Assembly: GCA_026414245.1 (NCBI GenBank)
Contig: JAOAJJ010000036.1
Location: 1 to 9,866, forward strand
Length of the DNA: 9,866 nt
From: Candidatus Bathyarchaeota archaeon
GTDB lineage: Archaea; Thermoproteota; Bathyarchaeia; Bathyarchaeales; DTEX01
Direction of reading: 5' to 3'
Below, one piece after another: positions 6,187-9,866 of this stretch; positions within the stretch are counted from its first letter, which is position 1; each line of letters starts with the position of its first letter. The position numbers were made by a program, and so were the translations under genes. The notes beneath the pieces were generated by a model. It did not search any database, was not told where the DNA came from, and saw only the letters and a list, made by a program, of their open reading frames with translations.

Positions 6187-8346
6187 ATGTTTATGCCGCT
6201 GGAGGATTTCAATGAAATAGTTTCTAAGATGACCCTGGAAGAAAAGGTGAGCATAGTTGTCGGTGTCGGATTGCCCGGCTTATTCGGCAACGCTCCATCA
6301 CGGGTTCCAGGTGCTGCTGGCGAAACCCATCCTATAGAGAGGCTTAGAGTACCCTCAGCGGTCTTCGCCGATGGCCCTGCTGGTCTTAGAATATCTCCTA
6401 GAAGGGAGGGTGATGAGTTAACCTATCACGCTACAGCCTTCCCGATTGAGACGATGCTGGCTTCAACCTGGAACAGGGAGATTTTAGAAGAGGTTGGGAG
6501 AGCCGTAGGAGAAGAAGTTAGGGAGTATGGTGTAGATATACTTCTTGCGCCAGCCATGAATATTCATAGGAACCCTCTATGCGGCAGGAACTTTGAGTAT
6601 TATTCAGAGGACCCGCTTCTCACAGGTGAGATGGCGGCAGCCTTTGTAAGGGGCGTTCAATCGCAGGGTGTGGGCTCATGCCTGAAGCATTTCGCCGCTA
6701 ATGAGCAGGAGACAAACCGGTTTTTCATCGATACCGTGGTTTCAGAGAGGGCTTTAAGGGAAATTTATCTTAGGGGCTTTGAGATAGCTGTCAGAAAGTC
6801 TAAGCCTTGGGCTGTTATGAGCGCCTATAATAAATTAAATGGGAAATATTGTTCGCAAAACAAGTGGCTCTTAACGAAGGTCCTGAGGGAGGAGTGGGTG
6901 TTCGAAGACTTTGTTATGACCGACTGGTTTGCTGGAGATAATCCAGTAGAGCAGATGGAAGCGGGTAACGACATGATAATGCCTGGAAAGGCATATCAAA
7001 TTAATCCTAAAAGAAAGGATGAGCGCGAGGAGATATTAAATGCCGTTAAAGAGGGGAGACTTAGCGAAAAAATTCTCGACAGAAACGTTAGAAACATCCT
7101 TAAGGTCCTCATCAACTCGCCCTCCTTCAAAGGATATAAATATTCTAATAAACCGAATCTGGATGCTCATGCACGTGTCGCCTATAAGGCGGGCGCCGAG
7201 GGAGTTATACTTCTAAAGAATGATGGAACACTACCTATAAGTGTGGATAAACGTGTAGCCCTATTTGGGACAGGTCAAATAGAAACTATTAAGGGTGGAA
7301 CAGGGAGTGGTGACACCCATCCAAGATACGTGGTCTCACTCCTGGAGGGTGTGAGGGAGAGGGGCCTTAAGATCGATGAGGAGCTGGCGAAAATCTACAT
7401 AAAGTATGTGGGTGAAATGAGGAATAGAGAGGAATATAAGGTGAGATGGGGTGTTCTTGGCGAATTTATGCCAATAGTGCCAAGGCTTCCCGAAGGCTTC
7501 TTAAGCGAGAAGGATATAGAAAGGTTTGCGGAAAATAACGATGTTGCATTCATTATTATAAGTAGAATATCGGGTGAAGGCTACGATAGGAGGCCGGAGA
7601 AGGGCGACTTCTATCTGAGTGATGATGAAAGAAGCCTTGTAGATAGGATTTCTAGGATATTTCATAAGTATGGGAGAAAGGTTGTTGCCGTGCTGAATAT
7701 AGGCTCACCGGTCGAGGTTGTTTCGTGGAGGGGGCTGGTGGATGCTATCCTCCTAATATGGCAGGCTGGGCAGGAGACTGGAAGAATATTTGCGGACATT
7801 ATAACTGGGAGGATTAACCCCTCAGGGAAGCTCCCAACAACTTTTCCAAGAGATTATTGGGATGTCCCTTCATGGAATTTTCCCGGAGAGCCTAGGGATA
7901 ATCCTCAAGTGGTCTCCTATGATGAGGGAATATATGTTGGCTACAGGTATTACGATACTTTCGGCGTTGAACCCGCCTACGAGTTTGGCTTCGGCTTATC
8001 CTATACGACATTTAAGTATGGAAACCTTAAAGTAGAGAACACGGGTAACATGGTGAAGATTTCATTCGAGATTACGAAGACAGGAAGTTTCCCTGGAAAA
8101 GAGGTTGCGCAAGTATATATTAGGGCGCCTAGAGGGGTGATCGATAAACCTTTCCAAGAGCTGAAGGGCTTTCACAAAACAAGCCTTCTAAATCCTGGAG
8201 AAACGGAGAAGGTTGAGATAGAGATTAGCGTAGATTCGCTTGCAATTTATAATGGCGATAGATGGATTATTGAGAAAGGTAGATATGAAGTGAGGGTTGG
8301 GTCCTCATCTAGGGATATTAGGCTAATAGGCAGCTTCACAATATGA
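6187..8346 (+). CDS. Glycoside hydrolase family 3 beta-glycosidase (Thermotoga Bgl3B-like beta-glucosidase)
   Basis: A 719-residue retaining exo-beta-glycosidase that releases terminal sugars from oligosaccharides. Residues about 10-310 form the (beta/alpha)8-type domain, with ADGPAGLR (Asp62), GRNFEYYSEDP (133-143), KHFAANEQE (167-175) and the nucleophile Asp246 in VMTDWFAG. Residues about 325-560 form the alpha/beta sandwich with KGGTGSGDTHPRY (369-381) and the acid/base Glu464 in SRISGEGYDRRP. The end (about 610-719) is a fibronectin-III-like domain, with FQELKGFHKT and RYEVRVGSSSRDIRL. There is no signal peptide, so it acts in the cytoplasm on imported substrates. Length and motifs match, from memory, the three-domain Bgl3B beta-glucosidases of Thermotoga neapolitana and T. 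maritima. Beta-glucosidase is most likely; beta-xylosidase cannot be excluded. It may be cotranscribed with the isomerase 99 bp downstream. Confidence 0.93.
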   Translation: MFMPLEDFNEIVSKMTLEEKVSIVVGVGLPGLFGNAPSRVPGAAGETHPIERLRVPSAVFADGPAGLRISPRREGDELTYHATAFPIETMLASTWNREILEEVGRAVGEEVREYGVDILLAPAMNIHRNPLCGRNFEYYSEDPLLTGEMAAAFVRGVQSQGVGSCLKHFAANEQETNRFFIDTVVSERALREIYLRGFEIAVRKSKPWAVMSAYNKLNGKYCSQNKWLLTKVLREEWVFEDFVMTDWFAGDNPVEQMEAGNDMIMPGKAYQINPKRKDEREEILNAVKEGRLSEKILDRNVRNILKVLINSPSFKGYKYSNKPNLDAHARVAYKAGAEGVILLKNDGTLPISVDKRVALFGTGQIETIKGGTGSGDTHPRYVVSLLEGVRERGLKIDEELAKIYIKYVGEMRNREEYKVRWGVLGEFMPIVPRLPEGFLSEKDIERFAENNDVAFIIISRISGEGYDRRPEKGDFYLSDDERSLVDRISRIFHKYGRKVVAVLNIGSPVEVVSWRGLVDAILLIWQAGQETGRIFADIITGRINPSGKLPTTFPRDYWDVPSWNFPGEPRDNPQVVSYDEGIYVGYRYYDTFGVEPAYEFGFGLSYTTFKYGNLKVENTGNMVKISFEITKTGSFPGKEVAQVYIRAPRGVIDKPFQELKGFHKTSLLNPGETEKVEIEISVDSLAIYNGDRWIIEKGRYEVRVGSSSRDIRLIGSFTI

Positions 8347-8406
8347 AGTATCCCGCTAAAATACAGAGGTTGCATAGCGCATATTGCCCAGAAAGTAGAA
8401 AAAGAT

Positions 8407-8418
8407 AATAATATTATT
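8407..8418. repeat. AT-rich palindrome upstream of the sugar isomerase gene
   Basis: AATAATATTATT is a perfect 12-bp palindrome in the 99-bp gap between the GH3 and isomerase genes. It lies 27 nt before the TTG start. It could be a regulator site or a TATA element, but low sequence complexity makes chance likely. Confidence 0.25.
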
Positions 8419-8435
8419 GGATAAATAAATTGTTT

Positions 8436-8441
8436 GGTGAT
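8436..8441 (+). promoter_or_regulatory. Ribosome binding site deciding the TTG start of the sugar isomerase
   Basis: GGTGAT lies 4 nt before TTG 8446. The only nearby ATG in this frame (8440) is followed at once by TGA, so it cannot start the gene; the next in-frame Met is at codon 46, after conserved sequence. TTG 8446 is therefore the first workable start. Confidence 0.6.
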
Positions 8442-8445
8442 GTGA

Positions 8446-9567
8446 TTGAAAGTAGATAAAGCTAGATTATCTAAACTTGAATCGACATATAGGGGATATC
8501 TTGAGGGTGATCTGCTCGATAAGTTCTTTGAGGATTTTGACATAAAGTTCGCCTCCGGACATTGGTCTGCAGGGGACTTTATGGATAGATTTGCGACCAA
8601 AGGATATTTTCCGGAGATAGACTCAAGCATTGAGGCTCAGCTGAAGAGGGTGGCTGAAGCCGGCATAAGAGGCGTAGAGTTCCACGACGTATTATTCTTA
8701 GACGAGAACCTTAAGATTTCAGAAGAGCGAATAACAAGGATCAAGGAAATCCTTCATAAACTTAACCTCAAAACATCTAATGTAAACGTTGACATGTTTA
8801 CTGACCCTAGATGGAAGCTTGGAAGCGTAACTCATCCAAATAAAAGCGTTAGGGAAAAAGCTTTAGAGATCCTTTTGCAGGCAGCTGATATAGCTAAAGA
8901 GATAGGTAGTCCAAGCTTAAGCTTCTGGCCGGGGCAAGATGGATGGGACTATAACTTTGAATCTAACTACGGGTTAAAGTTCGAATGGTTCCTAGAAGCC
9001 TGTATAAAAGTGGCTAGACGCTGCAGGGATCTAGGATTAAAGTTTGGTATAGAGGCGAAGCTTAAGGAGCCTAAAGAGGGCAACATGATTATACCAACAA
9101 CCCATCTTTCAGGATGGTTGGCCTACAAGGTTAATGAGGAGCTGGGCTCAAAAGTTATGGGCGTAACGATAGATTATGGGCACGAGATGATGTATGGTGT
9201 TGAGCCTGCCTTCACGGTATACGCGTTAAATAAAATGGGTGTCCCAATAGTTGGATTTCACGTGAACGCGGCTAAGTATAGAAGTAATGATGAGGATAGG
9301 GTTTTTGGCACCGGAGACGTATGGTGCTTTGTTGACTACCTCTATGCAGCTATAGATGTAGGCTACGACGGATGGTTCGGTGAGGATCAGTTTACGTATC
9401 GAATGAACCCGGTGGAAGCCATGAAGATGAGTAAAGAGATCTTTGGAAACCTCATGAAGAAAGCGCTTTTAATATATGCTAGAAAAGACGAGCTTGAGAA
9501 GGCTAGGGAAACAGGGGATCAAGTAAAAATAATCAATGCGGTGAAAAAAATAATATTCACTGAGTAA
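8446..9567 (+). CDS. TIM-barrel sugar isomerase, xylose/rhamnose isomerase superfamily
   Basis: A 373-residue protein, close to the length of short (class I) xylose isomerases. From a by-eye comparison with remembered family sequences: GHW (38-40), EFHD with His80, FTDPRWKLG (118-126), SFWPGQDGWDYN (159-170), IEAKLKEP with Glu203 and Lys205 (matching IEPKP.EP of XylA), TIDYGHE with Asp243 and His246, FHVNAAKY with His272, DED (282-284), FGTGD (287-291) and GEDQF (312-316). Together these would build the two-metal site of an aldose-ketose isomerase. Some positions look more like L-rhamnose isomerase than XylA (see finding). The C-terminal 45 residues are charged and helical. No signal peptide; cytoplasmic. 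It follows the GH3 gene, suggesting it processes the released sugar. The substrate (xylose, glucose, rhamnose or another aldose) is not known. Starts with TTG. Confidence 0.8.
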   Translation: MKVDKARLSKLESTYRGYLEGDLLDKFFEDFDIKFASGHWSAGDFMDRFATKGYFPEIDSSIEAQLKRVAEAGIRGVEFHDVLFLDENLKISEERITRIKEILHKLNLKTSNVNVDMFTDPRWKLGSVTHPNKSVREKALEILLQAADIAKEIGSPSLSFWPGQDGWDYNFESNYGLKFEWFLEACIKVARRCRDLGLKFGIEAKLKEPKEGNMIIPTTHLSGWLAYKVNEELGSKVMGVTIDYGHEMMYGVEPAFTVYALNKMGVPIVGFHVNAAKYRSNDEDRVFGTGDVWCFVDYLYAAIDVGYDGWFGEDQFTYRMNPVEAMKMSKEIFGNLMKKALLIYARKDELEKARETGDQVKIINAVKKIIFTE

Positions 9568-9636
9568 AATTTCCCAGCGTTCCCCAAATAACTTCTGCGA
9601 AAGGCGCTTCAGCTTGGAGAAGAGCTAACGATAACG
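9568..9636. other. Gap between convergent genes
   Basis: Sixty-nine bases separate the isomerase stop from the stop of the convergent partial gene. No clear T-tract terminator is visible on the plus strand. The outer part of a nested inverted repeat (9624-9652) begins here and runs into the end of the minus-strand gene. Confidence 0.5.
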
Positions 9637-9652
9637 TTATGATTGAGTTAGC
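9624..9652. repeat. Nested inverted repeat at the convergent gene ends
   Basis: GCTAAC (9624-9629) pairs with GTTAGC (9647-9652), and the interval contains the 10-bp palindrome ATAACGTTAT (9631-9640). It straddles the stop codon of the minus-strand gene. It may serve as an RNA 3'-end structure for either transcript; there is no adjacent long T-run. Confidence 0.3.
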
Positions 9653-9866
9653 AGCCCCTCAATTATTTTAAGTATTTGTTTATGTTCCTCCTCTTTTATG
9701 ATCCATTCAAGAATCGTTTTATAGTGGACAAAATCTTTTTCTTCATCTGCTATCAATTCAATTAATTTTACATGCAGCACCGTCAAATATTCTTCGGCAG
9801 CGAAGCTTTCAATGCTCTCTAATCCCTGTATTAGCGTATAGAGATCATTAACGCTTATTTCACTTC
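9637..9866 (-). CDS. C-terminal fragment of a ferritin-like helical protein, cut by window edge
   Basis: The last 75 codons of a gene reading leftwards into the TAA at 9637-9639; the reading frame begins at 9864 and is open to the window edge. The visible protein is all-helical and rich in Glu, Lys and Leu: LIQGLESIESFAAEEYLTVL, then a DEEKDFVHYKTILEW segment, then IIKEEEHKQILKIIEGL. A Glu-rich helix (ESFAAEEY) followed about 35 residues later by ExxH (Glu58-Glu-Glu-His61 of the fragment) is the pattern of the second half of a ferritin/rubrerythrin-like diiron four-helix bundle. That would fit peroxide or iron handling, but the first half and its ligands lie outside the window, so the family is only tentative. 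It is convergent with the isomerase gene and unrelated to it in function as far as can be seen. Confidence 0.55.
   Translation of the reverse strand, partial: SEISVNDLYTLIQGLESIESFAAEEYLTVLHVKLIELIADEEKDFVHYKTILEWIIKEEEHKQILKIIEGLLTQS

Noticed and set aside
6087..6290. A 67-codon minus-strand frame in the GH3 upstream region
   Set aside because: It covers the GH3 promoter, ribosome binding site and 5' coding sequence and has no recognisable features.
8247..8630. A 127-codon minus-strand open frame over the GH3 end and isomerase start
   Set aside because: It is antisense to two conserved genes and low-complexity Ser/Leu-rich; the sense frames carry recognisable family motifs, so this is a shadow.

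Overview
The window looks like a chromosomal segment from a thermophilic archaeon. The evidence is strong GGAGG/GGTGA-type ribosome binding sites, TTG starts, heavy use of ATA, AGA and AGG codons, TATA-box (TTTAAA) promoters in AT-rich gaps, and a TrpB2-type tryptophan synthase. Thermoproteota-like lineages such as Bathyarchaeia or Brockarchaeota are my guess for placement; this is inference, since no marker gene is present. No RNA gene, insertion sequence, CRISPR array or phage gene was seen.

Left part (1-4440): a 2-oxoacid dehydrogenase locus. The first 22 codons of a dihydrolipoyl dehydrogenase (E3) run leftwards from 68. Across a 200-bp divergent promoter region lies a 666-residue E1 that fuses the alpha and beta subunits in one chain. 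The E2 acyltransferase follows after 18 bp, with one lipoyl domain, a peripheral-subunit-binding domain and a catalytic domain. Next comes a lipoate-protein ligase of the short archaeal type, which lacks the C-terminal accessory domain. Together these supply all three enzyme activities of the complex and most of the machinery that loads lipoate on E2. The E1 sequence points to pyruvate or acetoin as substrate rather than branched-chain oxoacids, but this is not proven.

Middle (4441-5921): a stand-alone TrpB2 (tryptophan synthase beta-like) with its own likely promoter and no other trp gene beside it.

Right part (5922-9567): a cytoplasmic GH3 beta-glycosidase, strikingly like the hyperthermophilic Thermotoga Bgl3B enzymes, followed after 99 bp by a TIM-barrel sugar isomerase of the xylose/rhamnose isomerase superfamily. 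They probably form a small sugar-catabolic unit: hydrolysis of imported oligosaccharides or glycosides, then aldose-ketose isomerisation. At the right edge the C-terminal 75 residues of a convergent, ferritin-like helical protein enter on the minus strand.

Most of the window is recognisable metabolism. The points most worth a second look are the fused E1 that keeps the start of its former beta subunit, a complete lipoate-dependent dehydrogenase locus in what may be an anaerobic archaeon, and the isomerase whose metal-site motifs mix xylose- and rhamnose-isomerase patterns.
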